Under the pieces are notes generated by a model. That model had not been told where the DNA came from. It made no database searches and was given only the letters and a program-made list of their open reading frames with translations. This document shows positions 1 through 9,561 of a DNA stretch of 64,000 nt, one piece after another. Numbering within the stretch: position 1 is the first letter of the stretch; each line of letters begins with the position of its first letter. This DNA comes from Eilatimonas milleporae. Its GTDB lineage: Bacteria > Pseudomonadota > Alphaproteobacteria > Sphingomonadales > Kordiimonadaceae. The stretch covers positions 741,187 through 805,186 of the forward strand of contig NZ_REFR01000009.1 of the NCBI RefSeq assembly GCF_003688555.1, in the 5' to 3' direction. The translations under genes and the position numbers were made by a program.

Positions 1-423
1 TCCCAGACCGGTCTCCGGCATGGCGAACAGTGTTTTTTCCGTGGCGACCCAGAAATCGCCTGGCATGGACACGCCGACCCCGCCGCCCATCGTGATACCG
101 TCGACAAAACTGACATAGGGTTTGGGAAACTCGGCAATCGCGATATTCATCCGGTATTCGTTGAAGAAAAAGTCGCGCCACTCGGCACTGCCCTCGGTCC
201 AGGATCGGGTCACCCTGACCACATCGCCGCCGGCGCAAAAGGCTTTTTCGCCGCTGCCGACAATGGCGACCACCCGCACCGCCGGGTCGGACGCCCACAG
301 GCCGAGACGCTCAGAAATGGCAGCGCACATGTCCGCCGTCAGGCTGTTCAGGGCCTTGGGCCGGTTCAGGGTGATCAGCCCAAGATGGCCTTTGACGTCA
401 AACAGAACGTCACTGTCACTCAT
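1..423 (-). CDS. 3-hydroxyisobutyryl-CoA hydrolase, C-terminus beyond window
   Basis: Enoyl-CoA hydratase/isomerase superfamily protein, read from an ATG at 423 and cut by the window edge after 141 codons. Visible motifs are LITLNRPKALNSL near the N-terminus, AFCAGGDV (CoA oxyanion-hole region) near residue 82, DGITMGGGVGVS around residue 108, and FAMPETGLG at the edge. The GGDV and MPET forms are typical of 3-hydroxyisobutyryl-CoA hydrolases rather than plain crotonases. This enzyme frees 3-hydroxyisobutyrate from its CoA ester in valine breakdown. It lies 24 bp downstream of an acyl-CoA dehydrogenase on the same strand, which supports a valine operon. An enoyl-CoA hydratase of other specificity remains possible. 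Confidence 0.85.
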   Translation of the reverse strand, partial: MSDSDVLFDVKGHLGLITLNRPKALNSLTADMCAAISERLGLWASDPAVRVVAIVGSGEKAFCAGGDVVRVTRSWTEGSAEWRDFFFNEYRMNIAIAEFPKPYVSFVDGITMGGGVGVSMPGDFWVATEKTLFAMPETGLG

Positions 424-447
424 GGTGTGTCCTTATTTTGCTTGGCT

Positions 448-1587
448 TCACTCTTTGAGAAGGGCGCGGGAAATGACGACACGCATGATTTCATTCGTGC
501 CTTCCAGAATCTGGTGGACGCGCAAATCCCGTAAAATCCGTTCAATGGGATAGTCCCGCAAATACCCATAGCCGCCATGCAGTTGCAACGCCTCATTGGT
601 CACACGAAAGCCGACATCGGTGGCAAACCGCTTGGCCATGGCAGCAGCCGGGGTGGCATCCGGCGCCTTGCGGCTGACCTTGTCGGCGGCGGCATAGGTC
701 AAAAGCCGCGCGGCCTCCAGCTCGGTCGCCATATCCGCCAGTTTGAACTGGCTGGCCTGAAAATCGGCGATGCGCTGACCGAACTGACGGCGGTCCTTGG
801 TGTAGGCGATCGCCTCATCCAAAGCGCGGCCCGCCCCGCCAAGCGAGCAGGCGCCGATATTCAGCCGCCCGCCATCCAACCCCTGCATGGCGATCCTGAA
901 ACCGTTGCCCTCGCCGCCCAGCAGGTTTTCAGCCGGGACCCGGCAATCTTCCAGAATGACGGCGGCGGTGGGCTGACTGTTCCAGCCCAGTTTTTTCTCC
1001 GCCGCGCCAAAGGACAGCCCGGGGGTGTCTTTTTCAATGACAAAGGCACTGATCCCTTTCGGTCCGGCATCGCCGGTGCGCGCCATGACGATGTAAATGG
1101 CTGACTCGCCGCCGCCCGAAATAAAGGCTTTCGACCCGTTCAGCACATAGGAATCGCCGTCCCTGACCGCACGGGTGCGCAGGCTGGCGGCATCCGAACC
1201 CGCGCCCGGTTCCGTCAGGCAGTAACTGCCCAGATTTTCAAGGGTGACAAGGTGGGGCAGAAAACGGTCCTTCTGATCGTCATCGCCAAAACGGTCGATC
1301 ATCCAGGCCACCATATTGTGGATGGAAATCATCGCCGCCGTCGACGGACACCCCCGCGCCAGCTGTTCAAAAATCAGAACCGAAGCAACACGGTCCAGGC
1401 CGCAGCCGCCGGCCTCCTCGCTGACATAGATGGACCCGAAGCCCAACTCTCCCGCAGCGGCGGCGACATCACTCGGCCAGTGCTTCATCTCGTCCCAGCG
1501 TGACGCGAAAGGCGCGATCTGTTCGTCACCGAACTGGCGGGCCATGTCCTGGATCGCCCGCTGATCCTCATTCAAACTGAAATCCAC
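448..1587 (-). CDS. acyl-CoA dehydrogenase, probably isobutyryl-CoA dehydrogenase
   Basis: A 379-residue flavoprotein of normal family length. It shows the ACAD signatures YCLTEPGAGSDAAS (FAD/substrate loop), YVLNGSKAFISGGG, RRQFGQ and LHGGYGYLRDYPIER. The C-terminal ILEGTNEIMR contains the likely catalytic Glu in EGTxE. The start is taken as GTG at 1587 because GGGAGGGAGA sits just upstream; an in-frame TTG at 1602 would put the ribosome site inside the gene. The neighbouring hydrolase suggests it oxidises isobutyryl-CoA to methacrylyl-CoA (ACAD8 type). Short-branched or medium-chain substrates cannot be excluded from sequence. Confidence 0.9.
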   Translation of the reverse strand: MDFSLNEDQRAIQDMARQFGDEQIAPFASRWDEMKHWPSDVAAAAGELGFGSIYVSEEAGGCGLDRVASVLIFEQLARGCPSTAAMISIHNMVAWMIDRFGDDDQKDRFLPHLVTLENLGSYCLTEPGAGSDAASLRTRAVRDGDSYVLNGSKAFISGGGESAIYIVMARTGDAGPKGISAFVIEKDTPGLSFGAAEKKLGWNSQPTAAVILEDCRVPAENLLGGEGNGFRIAMQGLDGGRLNIGACSLGGAGRALDEAIAYTKDRRQFGQRIADFQASQFKLADMATELEAARLLTYAAADKVSRKAPDATPAAAMAKRFATDVGFRVTNEALQLHGGYGYLRDYPIERILRDLRVHQILEGTNEIMRVVISRALLKE

Positions 1588-1771
1588 TGATCTCCCTCCC
1601 AAGAAGACCGATACACATCACATATGCCGTCCCAAGACGCACAGTCCTTCATAAAGAAGGCCGGCGGGCAAGAAAACCGCCCGCATCGGCTTACCGGCAC
1701 TCCAGGCGCAGCGTCCGGATCAACTGGCAGTCAGCCGATCCGTTGCAGGCCCGCATGCCGACCGTCTTTTC

Positions 1772-3739
1772 TTACCGGCCTGCACGCTCCCCGTCCACCG
1801 CGCCGCCGTCGGACAGATGTTTTTCCAGAAACGCGGCCAGTTGCCTGTAAAAGGCGATGCGGTTGGGCAGCTTGCGGACGCTGTGCCCCTCATCGGGGAA
1901 CCGCAGATACGTGACCTCGATCCCCCTCTCGCGCAGGGCCTTGACCATGCGGTCGGATTCGCTCACCGGGTCGCGCGGATCATTGGCGCCGTGCTCGAAA
2001 AACATCGGCGCCGCGATTTTATGCACCGTGTTGATCGGTGAATTCTCGGCATAAAAGGCCTGCCAGCGCGGTTCGGAAATATCGCCATACTCGATCCGGT
2101 CGCTTGCCTTCAGCCCCGGCGAGGCCTCCTGCAGGGCCCGCACCCAGTCGGACACACCGACAAAGGAGGCCCCCGCCCGGAACACGCCGGGATAGGCCCC
2201 CATCACGGCATTGACCATGTATCCGCCATAGGATCCGCCCATCACCGCGGCACGGTCCGCGTCCACCCGGCCGTCCGCTTTCATCCATGCAACCGCGTCC
2301 GCCAGGTCGCGCACACTGTCCAGCCGCTTCTCCTGATTGTCGAGCCGGGCATAGGTCTTGCCGAAACCGGTCGAGCCGCGCACATTGATATCCAGAACGG
2401 CAATCCCCTTGCCGACCAGATACTGGGTCACCGGCTGCCACCGGGGCCGCGCCTGCGCCGTCGGGCCGCCATGTACATCGACAACGACAGCCGGCGCCGT
2501 CACCCCCTCCGGCAGGTACAACAAACCGTGGACGGTCACACCGTCGCGGGCGCTGAAACGAATTGCCTCGGGGGCGACCATATCGGCGCTCCGCAATCCC
2601 GCCAGGTTGGAGGAAACCGCATGGCGCACCGTGTCATCCTTTAAGGACCACAGGTAAATATCACCGGGCAGGCCGGGCCCCGAAACCGATATCGACAGCA
2701 GAGGGGCGGCAGCCCCCTCGGCCCAGTCCAGCCGGTACACACCGGCCGGCAGTTCGGGCACGGCCACGTCGCGTCCGCTGGCCAGATGACGCACATGCAG
2801 CCGGCTGTACCCGCCGTCATTGGTGGTCCATGCCAGATACCCGCCGGCCAGCGCCACCTCGTCCACGTCCCGCTCACCGGCATCCAGCAGCACCGTCTCG
2901 CCCGCCGTCATGTCCATATAGGCCAGCGCCTGATAATCGCGCCCGTCATTGGTCGCCATGTAGAAACCGGCCCCGTCGGGACGCCATTCTATCTGGGTAT
3001 AGGCGGCCGATATCTCTGGCACGAAGACAGGGATCATCTCACCCGTCGTCACATCCAGGCTGTGCAGATTGTTGCCGTCCTCGCCCCGGGTTTCCGACAC
3101 CAGAATGCGGGTCCCGCCCGGCTGCCAGGCCACCGGGAAAAACCCGTATGTACCTTCATACACCATGCGGGCCGTGCCGGTTGTCAGATCGGCGGCATAA
3201 ATATCAAAATCGCGGCCGTTACGCTCGGTCGAGGCATAGACGAAGCGATCCCCATCCACCGAAAAATCACCAAAGCGCCGGAATCCGTCGGAAAAGGGCA
3301 GAACCAGCCTCTCCTCCAGGCCGTCCGCCGTGATCAGGTAAAAGGCTTCCCGTTCATCGCCGTTGTTATCGGCCCCATACAGCAGATACCCGCTGTCCGG
3401 ATGCCAGCGGTAGAAGGTCACACCGTTGCCGAAGGTCAGTTGGCGCGGCGGGCTGCTTTCATGCGCCTTACCCAGCGTCATCAGCCAGATCTGCGGTGTG
3501 CCCGTCACCCGGCTGATATAGGCCAGGGATCGTCCATCGGGGCTCAGGTTCGCCCCATACGCCCCCTGTGCCAGCAGAAAGCGCGTGATATCGGCCGGTT
3601 TTTCCCCCGCCAGCCCCAGGGATACGGGACCGGTCTGCGGTATATCCTCCGCATAGGGCCAGTCCGCTTTGTCCCGATCATCGCCGGACGCCCCTTGCGC
3701 CAGCATAAAAGCCGCCAGAACGGCATACATGCGTCTCAT
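1772..3739 (-). CDS. secreted S9 family prolyl-oligopeptidase-like serine peptidase
   Basis: A 655-residue protein. The start is the ATG at 3739, because MRRMYAVLAAFMLAQGASG reads as a signal peptide; an upstream in-frame start would spoil it. The N-terminal 350-400 residues show WD/TolB-like propeller segments (SPDGRSLAYIS, WHPDSGYLLYG, WRPDGAGFYMA). The C-terminal alpha/beta-hydrolase domain carries GGSYGGYM (nucleophile near residue 503), HGANDPRDPV (Asp near 587) and DEGHS (His near 619). These match acylaminoacyl-peptidase/S9C-type enzymes, which trim peptides. It is probably periplasmic. It is followed after a short gap by no co-directional partner, and it lies downstream of the M16 peptidase gene on the same strand, so the two may work together in peptide turnover. 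Confidence 0.9.
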   Translation of the reverse strand: MRRMYAVLAAFMLAQGASGDDRDKADWPYAEDIPQTGPVSLGLAGEKPADITRFLLAQGAYGANLSPDGRSLAYISRVTGTPQIWLMTLGKAHESSPPRQLTFGNGVTFYRWHPDSGYLLYGADNNGDEREAFYLITADGLEERLVLPFSDGFRRFGDFSVDGDRFVYASTERNGRDFDIYAADLTTGTARMVYEGTYGFFPVAWQPGGTRILVSETRGEDGNNLHSLDVTTGEMIPVFVPEISAAYTQIEWRPDGAGFYMATNDGRDYQALAYMDMTAGETVLLDAGERDVDEVALAGGYLAWTTNDGGYSRLHVRHLASGRDVAVPELPAGVYRLDWAEGAAAPLLSISVSGPGLPGDIYLWSLKDDTVRHAVSSNLAGLRSADMVAPEAIRFSARDGVTVHGLLYLPEGVTAPAVVVDVHGGPTAQARPRWQPVTQYLVGKGIAVLDINVRGSTGFGKTYARLDNQEKRLDSVRDLADAVAWMKADGRVDADRAAVMGGSYGGYMVNAVMGAYPGVFRAGASFVGVSDWVRALQEASPGLKASDRIEYGDISEPRWQAFYAENSPINTVHKIAAPMFFEHGANDPRDPVSESDRMVKALRERGIEVTYLRFPDEGHSVRKLPNRIAFYRQLAAFLEKHLSDGGAVDGERAGR

Positions 3740-3822
3740 CGTGGCCTGCCCCCTTGATTGCACATGGCGGCCCCGCACCGGCAGGACCGTCCACCCTGTT
3801 CAACCGTTGTGATACAAACGGT

Positions 3823-6636
3823 TTACTCTATCGGCACGCCATTCTGGTCCCAGATCTCGACAGTGCCAAGATCCAGATCGCGGATTTCTTTCTCGATCCG
3901 GCTGCGGTCACCGACAATCAGCCATGTCAGCGCTCCGGGTCTGATATGGGCATTGGCCGCACCCCGCACCGCATCGAGAGCCAGGGCGTCATACCGGCCT
4001 TTCAGCATCGCCGGATAGTCATAAGGCCGGTCGAATCGGGCGCCGGACAGCAGCGCGCCGAGCACCGCGCCCGAGGTTTCGAACTGACCCGGCAGACTGT
4101 TGGTCTTGGTCTGGACCATACGGCTCAGCTCTTCCGCGCTGGCCGGACGGCCGCCAAGCAGCCCCTGCCCCAGATAGCTGTTGAACTCGCTGAGCAGTTC
4201 GCGGATCGAGTCCCTGGTGCGGTCCGTCTGCACCGGGGCATAGACAAGCCACATACGCTGCCCGCGCGCATCGAAATTGATGGTATAGGCGCCGTATGCC
4301 CACCCCTTGTCCTCGCGCAGGTTCATATTGACGCGGGCGGTGAACTCGCCGCCCAGTATGTCATTGGCCGTGTCCAGTTCCAGCGCGTCCGCCGCCCCGG
4401 TCGGCGGCAGCAGATGACCCGCCAGGATCAGCGACTGCGGACTGCCCGGCTTGTCCATGATGATGACGCGCGGCGCGGGCGGCAATGCCACATCGGCGAT
4501 ATTTTTCGCCGGCACCGGCCCCGCCGGGGCCTGCCAGTCGCCGAAGGCCGTCTCCAGAAGCGGCAGGGCCTCGTCCATGGTGATGTCGCCGACCACATAC
4601 ACGGTCGCATTGTCCGGACGCAGCCAGTCCCGGTGGAAACCGGCCAGATCGTCGCGGCCGAGCGCGCCGATCGAGGCTTCGGTACCCGATCCCGTATAGG
4701 GAATGGCATATGCGTGCCCCTCACCGTACAAAAGCGGCGGCAATGTGCGCAGGGCCAACTGCACGGGCTGTGCTTTCTCGCGGGCGATCTGTGCCATCCA
4801 GCGCTGTTTCAGACGGTCGATCTCGACCGTGTCAAAGGCCGGGTTGCGCACCACATCCGCCATCAGGTCAAGCGACGGTGCAAGATTGGGTTTCAGCGCC
4901 GACAGCCGCACCTGGCTCATGTCCAGATTGGACCCGGTGGACAGGCTTGCCCCCAGTCGGTCGGTTTCCGCCGAAATATCCAGCGCCGAACGCGTTGCCG
5001 TTCCCTCGTCCAGCATGGCCAGCGTGAAGCTGGACGTGCCCAGCGACCGGCCCTGGTCGGCGGCGTAGCCCGCGTCGAACTGCAACGCCACATTGACGAC
5101 CGGCACCGTGACCCGGGTGGCCAGCACCACGGTCATGCCATTGGCCAGCGTCGCCTCGCTGACGGCTGGAAAGCTCAGCTCGGGCAGGGCACCGACGGCG
5201 GGCAGGCGGCTGCGGTCGGCGCCGGCCTCCGCTGTGGTGTATTCAGGATAAGGACGAACGGACAGCTGATAGTGTCCCGGCTCCAGCCATGTCCGCGCGG
5301 CGCGCGTCACATCGCCGGTGCCGGCTGCATTCAGCCAGTCGAGGACCGTGCCGTAAAATCCCGGATCGCCGGCATAAAGGGCCCCTTGCGCCAGGGCCAC
5401 TGCCTTGCCGCCGAAACCGCCGACCTCTTCCAGTCCGCGAACAACGCCGGCGATGATGACCGTCTTGGCCCGCGACACCTCGTCAGGGGTCGGACCGTCG
5501 CGGAGAAAATCGGCCATGACATCGTCGACAATGGCCTCGACCTCGCCCGCGTCCGCACCGTCCTTCAGATCAATCTGGATTTCGAAATTGCTGGCCAGCT
5601 CAAAGGGTTGCAGCTGAACCGACACCTCGGAGGCCAGCTGCCGCTCATAGACAAGCGCCTGATACAGGCGTGACGTCTTGCCGCCGCCCAGCACATCGGC
5701 CGCCAGGCGCAGCATGTGGGCATCGCGCTCGGTGCGCGGCGCCGCCGCCCAGTTGCGGTACAGTCGGGCATTGGGGACCCGGTCGAACATTTCCTCCACC
5801 GTGTTGGTGGTTTTGACAGGCACCCAGGCCTTGTGCCGACGCAGGGCCGGTCCGGCCGCGATGTCGCCGAAATATTTCTCCACCAGCGGACGGGCGGTCG
5901 CGCCGTCAATATCGCCGGCCAGCACCAGCACCGCGTTGGCGGCGCCGTAATAGGTCCGGAACCACTCCTTCACGTCCTCCAGACTGGCCGCATCCAGATC
6001 CGCCATCGACCCGATGGTGGAATGGCGGTAGGGGTGGCCCGGCGGAAACAGGCCTTCCAGCTGGCGGTATTGCACCGTGCCGAAGGGCTGGTTGTCGCCC
6101 TGGCGCTTTTCATTCTGGACGACACCGCGCTGCTCATCCAGTTTGGACTGGCTCACCGCCCCGAGCAGGTGGCCCATGCGGTCCGATTCCATCCACAAGG
6201 CCATGTCCAGCGCCGGCGTCGGCACGGTGGCGAAATAATTGGTCCGGTCGAACCAGGTGGTGCCGTTCATACCCGTCGCGCCCACCTCCTCGAACGGTTT
6301 GAAAAATTCGTCGTCATAATTTTCCGTACCGTTGAACATCAGATGCTCGAACAGGTGGGCGAAACCGGTTTTGCCCTCGGGCTCGTCCTTGCTGCCCACA
6401 TGGTACCAGACGCTGACGGCCACAACCGGGGCCTTGCGGTCCTCATGCACCACCACGCGCAGACCGTTGTCCAGCGTGAAGCTTTCAAACGGTATCTCCA
6501 CCGCCATGTCCAGGCCCGGTGCCGGCTGGTCCGTGATCGCCCGGTCCCCGGTCGCCGTGCCGCCCGGTGCATATCCGTCACAGGCCGCGACCATCGGCAG
6601 CATGGACGCCGCCACCAGCAATCCCTTGATCTTCAT
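3823..6636 (-). CDS. M16 family zinc peptidase, lipoprotein
   Basis: A 937-residue two-domain M16 (pitrilysin/insulinase) peptidase. The start at 6636 gives MKIKGLLVAASMLPMVAAC, a lipoprotein signal with Cys19 as the lipidation site. The zinc motif HLFEH (His94, Glu97, His98) is intact and a third ligand, Glu176, lies in VVQNEKRQ. The first M16 half covers about residues 50-480. The second half, beginning near FPAVSEATLANGMTVVLA, lacks the zinc motif, as is usual. Full-length fused PqqL-like members of this kind sit in the periplasm, anchored to a membrane, and degrade peptides. It is transcribed toward the S9 peptidase gene 83 bp away. Confidence 0.92.
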   Translation of the reverse strand: MKIKGLLVAASMLPMVAACDGYAPGGTATGDRAITDQPAPGLDMAVEIPFESFTLDNGLRVVVHEDRKAPVVAVSVWYHVGSKDEPEGKTGFAHLFEHLMFNGTENYDDEFFKPFEEVGATGMNGTTWFDRTNYFATVPTPALDMALWMESDRMGHLLGAVSQSKLDEQRGVVQNEKRQGDNQPFGTVQYRQLEGLFPPGHPYRHSTIGSMADLDAASLEDVKEWFRTYYGAANAVLVLAGDIDGATARPLVEKYFGDIAAGPALRRHKAWVPVKTTNTVEEMFDRVPNARLYRNWAAAPRTERDAHMLRLAADVLGGGKTSRLYQALVYERQLASEVSVQLQPFELASNFEIQIDLKDGADAGEVEAIVDDVMADFLRDGPTPDEVSRAKTVIIAGVVRGLEEVGGFGGKAVALAQGALYAGDPGFYGTVLDWLNAAGTGDVTRAARTWLEPGHYQLSVRPYPEYTTAEAGADRSRLPAVGALPELSFPAVSEATLANGMTVVLATRVTVPVVNVALQFDAGYAADQGRSLGTSSFTLAMLDEGTATRSALDISAETDRLGASLSTGSNLDMSQVRLSALKPNLAPSLDLMADVVRNPAFDTVEIDRLKQRWMAQIAREKAQPVQLALRTLPPLLYGEGHAYAIPYTGSGTEASIGALGRDDLAGFHRDWLRPDNATVYVVGDITMDEALPLLETAFGDWQAPAGPVPAKNIADVALPPAPRVIIMDKPGSPQSLILAGHLLPPTGAADALELDTANDILGGEFTARVNMNLREDKGWAYGAYTINFDARGQRMWLVYAPVQTDRTRDSIRELLSEFNSYLGQGLLGGRPASAEELSRMVQTKTNSLPGQFETSGAVLGALLSGARFDRPYDYPAMLKGRYDALALDAVRGAANAHIRPGALTWLIVGDRSRIEKEIRDLDLGTVEIWDQNGVPIE

Positions 6637-7077
6637 GAAGTCTGTCCCCCGCTGAGAAAACCTTGCCGTGAAATCCTTGTCACGTGCCGCGCCGGAACCA
6701 TGAAAACACACGCCATACTGGAATTATGACCGGCCTGCACGCATTGATAACCGCAGCGATGGTAAACGGACCGGCCGCGAAACACAAATGCATCGGCCAA
6801 GATCGGCACGAGAGCATCACGAGCATAGAGCGCACACCGCCACCCGGCCTGTATCTTCTGGCTGTCTCTTCTGGCCGTCTCTGGCCCTGTTTCCGGGCCT
6901 GCCCGCGAACACAACGGGGGGCAACCGGCCACACCCGGTCAGTGGCTTGCACCGGTGCGGCGAAACGCCCATGAAATCTGTCGTGACGCCGGCCGGGATG
7001 CCGGATAGAACATGATGTCGGAGACATCGCACGCAGCGGTCAGGTTCGGGCACGGCCGTGCCATTCAAGGAGCGCCC
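6637..7077. other. intergenic region between divergent genes
   Basis: This 441-bp stretch separates the start of the M16 peptidase gene (minus) from the dioxygenase gene (plus), so it should hold both promoters. No convincing coding region is seen. Two palindromes near its right end are listed separately. Confidence 0.6.
7014..7062 (+). promoter_or_regulatory. two palindromes before the dioxygenase gene
   Basis: GATGTC-GGA-GACATC (7014-7028) is a perfect 6-bp inverted repeat, and GGCACGGCCGTGCC (7049-7062) is a perfect 14-bp palindrome ending just before the ribosome binding site AAGGAG. Either could bind a regulator or fold in the 5' leader of the mRNA. Function is inferred only from position. 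Confidence 0.4.
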
Positions 7078-8103
7078 ATGGCACATTTGCATAAAATCCA
7101 TATGTGGCCGCTGTGGATTGCCGGCGTTCTGGGACAGGCCAAATCCTTCCGGGCCAATCCGGTTCTGGGTTCGCCCGCGCTGAACATGCTGGGCCTTCAT
7201 GTCGCCCGCCTGCTTCTCGCCCACGGCGTCATGGGTCTGCGCTGGGCCATGCTTCGCCCGCTGATGCCGGCAGGCCAGCGCCGGGCGTTCCACAGGGACG
7301 GGTATGTGGCCCTGCCGGGATTTCTGTCCGCGGACGAGGTGGCCGCCATTCGCGCGGAACTGCCGGACCTAGACGGAACCCCGCGCCAGATGGTACAGGG
7401 GGATACGCTGACCCAGCGCATCCTGTTGGACCGCACGGCCACCCGTACCACGCCGCGCTTGCGTACGCTTTTGTCGTCGCGGCGCTTCCTCGGCGGTCTC
7501 TGCTATGCCGCCGGCAAATGGCACCGTCCGGTCTTTTATGTGCAGCGTATCCGCAACGGCGCCCGCACAGGCGGCCGCGACCCGCAGAAAACCTTGCATT
7601 CCGACACGTTTCATCCATCGATGAAAGCCTGGCTTTTCCTTGAAGACGTGGATGCCGCCAAGGGGCCATTTACCTATGTGCCCGGCTCGCACCGGCTGAC
7701 GGCAAAACGCCTGAAATGGGAATACGGCATCAGCCGCCGTGCTGCCCGGCTGAAGGACGGCTATTCGGAAAAGGGCTCGCTGCGCGCGGATGCGGCCGAT
7801 CTGCGGGCACTGGATCTGCCGCCGCCGCAGGCGCTTACCGCCAGGGCCGGCACGCTGGTCATCGCCAACACCCACGGCTTTCACGGCCGCGGCCAGGCCG
7901 AGGACGGTGCCAGCCGCCTGGAAATCTGGGCCTATGGCCGTCACAACCCCTTTCTGCCCCTGCCAGGGTTTGGTCTCATGGCCCTTGGCCGCCTTGAGGA
8001 TGCCGTCCTGCAACGCTACTGGCGTTACAAGGACAGGCAGGCTGCAAAACGCGGCGGCCGCGCCACATGGCACCCGATTGAACAGGGCGACATGTTCGGC
8101 TAG
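7078..8103 (+). CDS. phytanoyl-CoA dioxygenase (PhyH)-like Fe(II)/2-oxoglutarate oxygenase
   Basis: A 341-residue protein. The start is the ATG at 7078, preceded by AAGGAG at good spacing. The PhyH fold signature FHRDGYVALPGFLSADE lies at residues 71-87. The Fe(II) facial triad is visible as HSD (His174, Asp176) and a distal His in ANTHGFHGRG (His266 or His269), with an Arg close by for 2-oxoglutarate. GPFTYVPGSHR at 197-206 is also typical of PhyH enzymes, which hydroxylate lipids or small molecules. The substrate is unknown. It sits 71 bp upstream of glmU in the same direction, but no functional link to UDP-GlcNAc synthesis is evident. Confidence 0.82.
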   Translation: MAHLHKIHMWPLWIAGVLGQAKSFRANPVLGSPALNMLGLHVARLLLAHGVMGLRWAMLRPLMPAGQRRAFHRDGYVALPGFLSADEVAAIRAELPDLDGTPRQMVQGDTLTQRILLDRTATRTTPRLRTLLSSRRFLGGLCYAAGKWHRPVFYVQRIRNGARTGGRDPQKTLHSDTFHPSMKAWLFLEDVDAAKGPFTYVPGSHRLTAKRLKWEYGISRRAARLKDGYSEKGSLRADAADLRALDLPPPQALTARAGTLVIANTHGFHGRGQAEDGASRLEIWAYGRHNPFLPLPGFGLMALGRLEDAVLQRYWRYKDRQAAKRGGRATWHPIEQGDMFG

Positions 8104-8174
8104 ACAGAAACCCACATGATCGAGCGACAGGTCAGCGGCAACACTGCTGCTGACGGACAAGGGACGCCCATCCT

Positions 8175-9548
8175 ATGGCATCAGACGGTTTCGCGGCGGT
8201 GATCCTGGCAGCGGGCAAAGGCACCCGCATGCGCTCAACCCGCCACAAGGTCCTGCACGAGGTCGGCGGCAAGACGCTTCTGGCCCATGTTGTTGATACC
8301 GTCTCCGGCCTGTCCCCGGACAGGACGGTCCTTGTGGTCGGCGACCGGGCCGAACAGATTGCCGAGGCTTTTCCCGGCATCCCGGTTGCCCGCCAGTCAC
8401 CGCAGCTTGGCACCGGCCATGCCGTCATGGCCGCGTTGCCCGCTTTGGACGGTTATGACGGCGATCTTCTGGTGCTGTACGGCGATGTGCCGTTCGTGCC
8501 GACGGACACCATCGCCGCCATGCTGATCGCACGCCGGCAGCCATCACCCGAAGACGCGCCCGGCCTCGTCATTCTCGGCTTCATGGCGGAAAATCCAACC
8601 GGATATGGCCGGCTGATCACCGACGACGCCAGCCATTTGCTGAAAATCGTCGAGGAAAACGACGCGAACGCGCAAGAGTGCGCCGTACGGCTGTGCAATT
8701 CCGGCCTGATGCTGATCGACGGCACCGCCGCGCGGGGTTGGCTGGGCCGGCTGGACAATGACAATGCGGCCGGCGAATATTATCTGACCGACCTGGTCGC
8801 CATGGCCCGCGCCGACGGCCGCGCCGTCGCGGTGGTTCATGCGGACGAGAGCGACCTTCTCGGCGTTAACAGCCGCGCCGAACTAGCCGTGGCCGAAGCC
8901 GCCTTTCAGGCCCGCGCGCGCCGTGCCGCCATGGCCGCCGGCGTCACCCTGCGCGATCCGGCCAGCACCCATTTCAGCCATGACACTGAACTGGGCAAGG
9001 ATGTGACGGTGGAACCGCATGTGGTGTTCGGCCCCGGTGTGCGCGTGGCACGCGGCGCCGTCATCCGGGCCTTCAGTCATCTGGAGGGGGCGACCGTCGG
9101 CGAAGACGCCAGTATCGGCCCATATGCCCGCCTGCGCCCCGGCACTGACGTGGGCGGCACCGCGAAAATCGGCAATTTCGTCGAAATCAAGAAAGCCGCC
9201 ATCGGGGACGGCGCCAAGATCTCCCACCTGTCCTATATCGGCGATGCCCATGTGGGCCGGGACGCCAATATCGGCGCCGGGACCATCACCTGTAATTATG
9301 ACGGTTACAACAAATATGTCACCGATATCGGCGCCGGTGCCTTCATCGGATCGAACAGTGCGCTTGTCGCCCCTGTCACCATCGGCGCCGGCGCCGTCGT
9401 CGGTGCCGGCAGCGTCATCACCAAGAATGTGGAGGGCGACGCGCTGGCGCTTACACGCGCGTCCCAAAAAAGCATCGGCGGCTATGCCGCACGCCTGCGG
9501 GCCGGGGCTGACGGCAAACGGACAGCCGGAAACGAGCCTGCTGAATAA
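8175..9548 (+). CDS. glmU: bifunctional GlmU: glucosamine-1-phosphate N-acetyltransferase / UDP-GlcNAc pyrophosphorylase
   Basis: 457 residues, the usual length. The N-terminal nucleotidyltransferase domain begins with ILAAGKGTRMRS, the UTP-binding loop, and has QLGTGHAV and VLYGDVPF. The C-terminal half is a left-handed beta-helix of hexapeptide repeats (IGPYARLRPG, IGNFVEIKKA, IGAGTITCNYDGYNKYVT, IGSNSALVAPV) that carries the acetyl-CoA-dependent acetyltransferase. It makes UDP-N-acetylglucosamine from glucosamine-1-phosphate in two steps, for peptidoglycan and LPS. glmS follows after 13 bp, so the two ends of the pathway are co-transcribed. Confidence 0.98.
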   Translation: MASDGFAAVILAAGKGTRMRSTRHKVLHEVGGKTLLAHVVDTVSGLSPDRTVLVVGDRAEQIAEAFPGIPVARQSPQLGTGHAVMAALPALDGYDGDLLVLYGDVPFVPTDTIAAMLIARRQPSPEDAPGLVILGFMAENPTGYGRLITDDASHLLKIVEENDANAQECAVRLCNSGLMLIDGTAARGWLGRLDNDNAAGEYYLTDLVAMARADGRAVAVVHADESDLLGVNSRAELAVAEAAFQARARRAAMAAGVTLRDPASTHFSHDTELGKDVTVEPHVVFGPGVRVARGAVIRAFSHLEGATVGEDASIGPYARLRPGTDVGGTAKIGNFVEIKKAAIGDGAKISHLSYIGDAHVGRDANIGAGTITCNYDGYNKYVTDIGAGAFIGSNSALVAPVTIGAGAVVGAGSVITKNVEGDALALTRASQKSIGGYAARLRAGADGKRTAGNEPAE

Positions 9549-9561
9549 GGATATCTGAATA

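Noticed and set aside
3754..5673. Long open frame (639 codons) on the plus strand opposite the M16 peptidase gene
   Set aside because: It is an antisense shadow produced by the GC-rich codon pattern; the minus-strand frame has zinc motif, lipobox and ribosome site.
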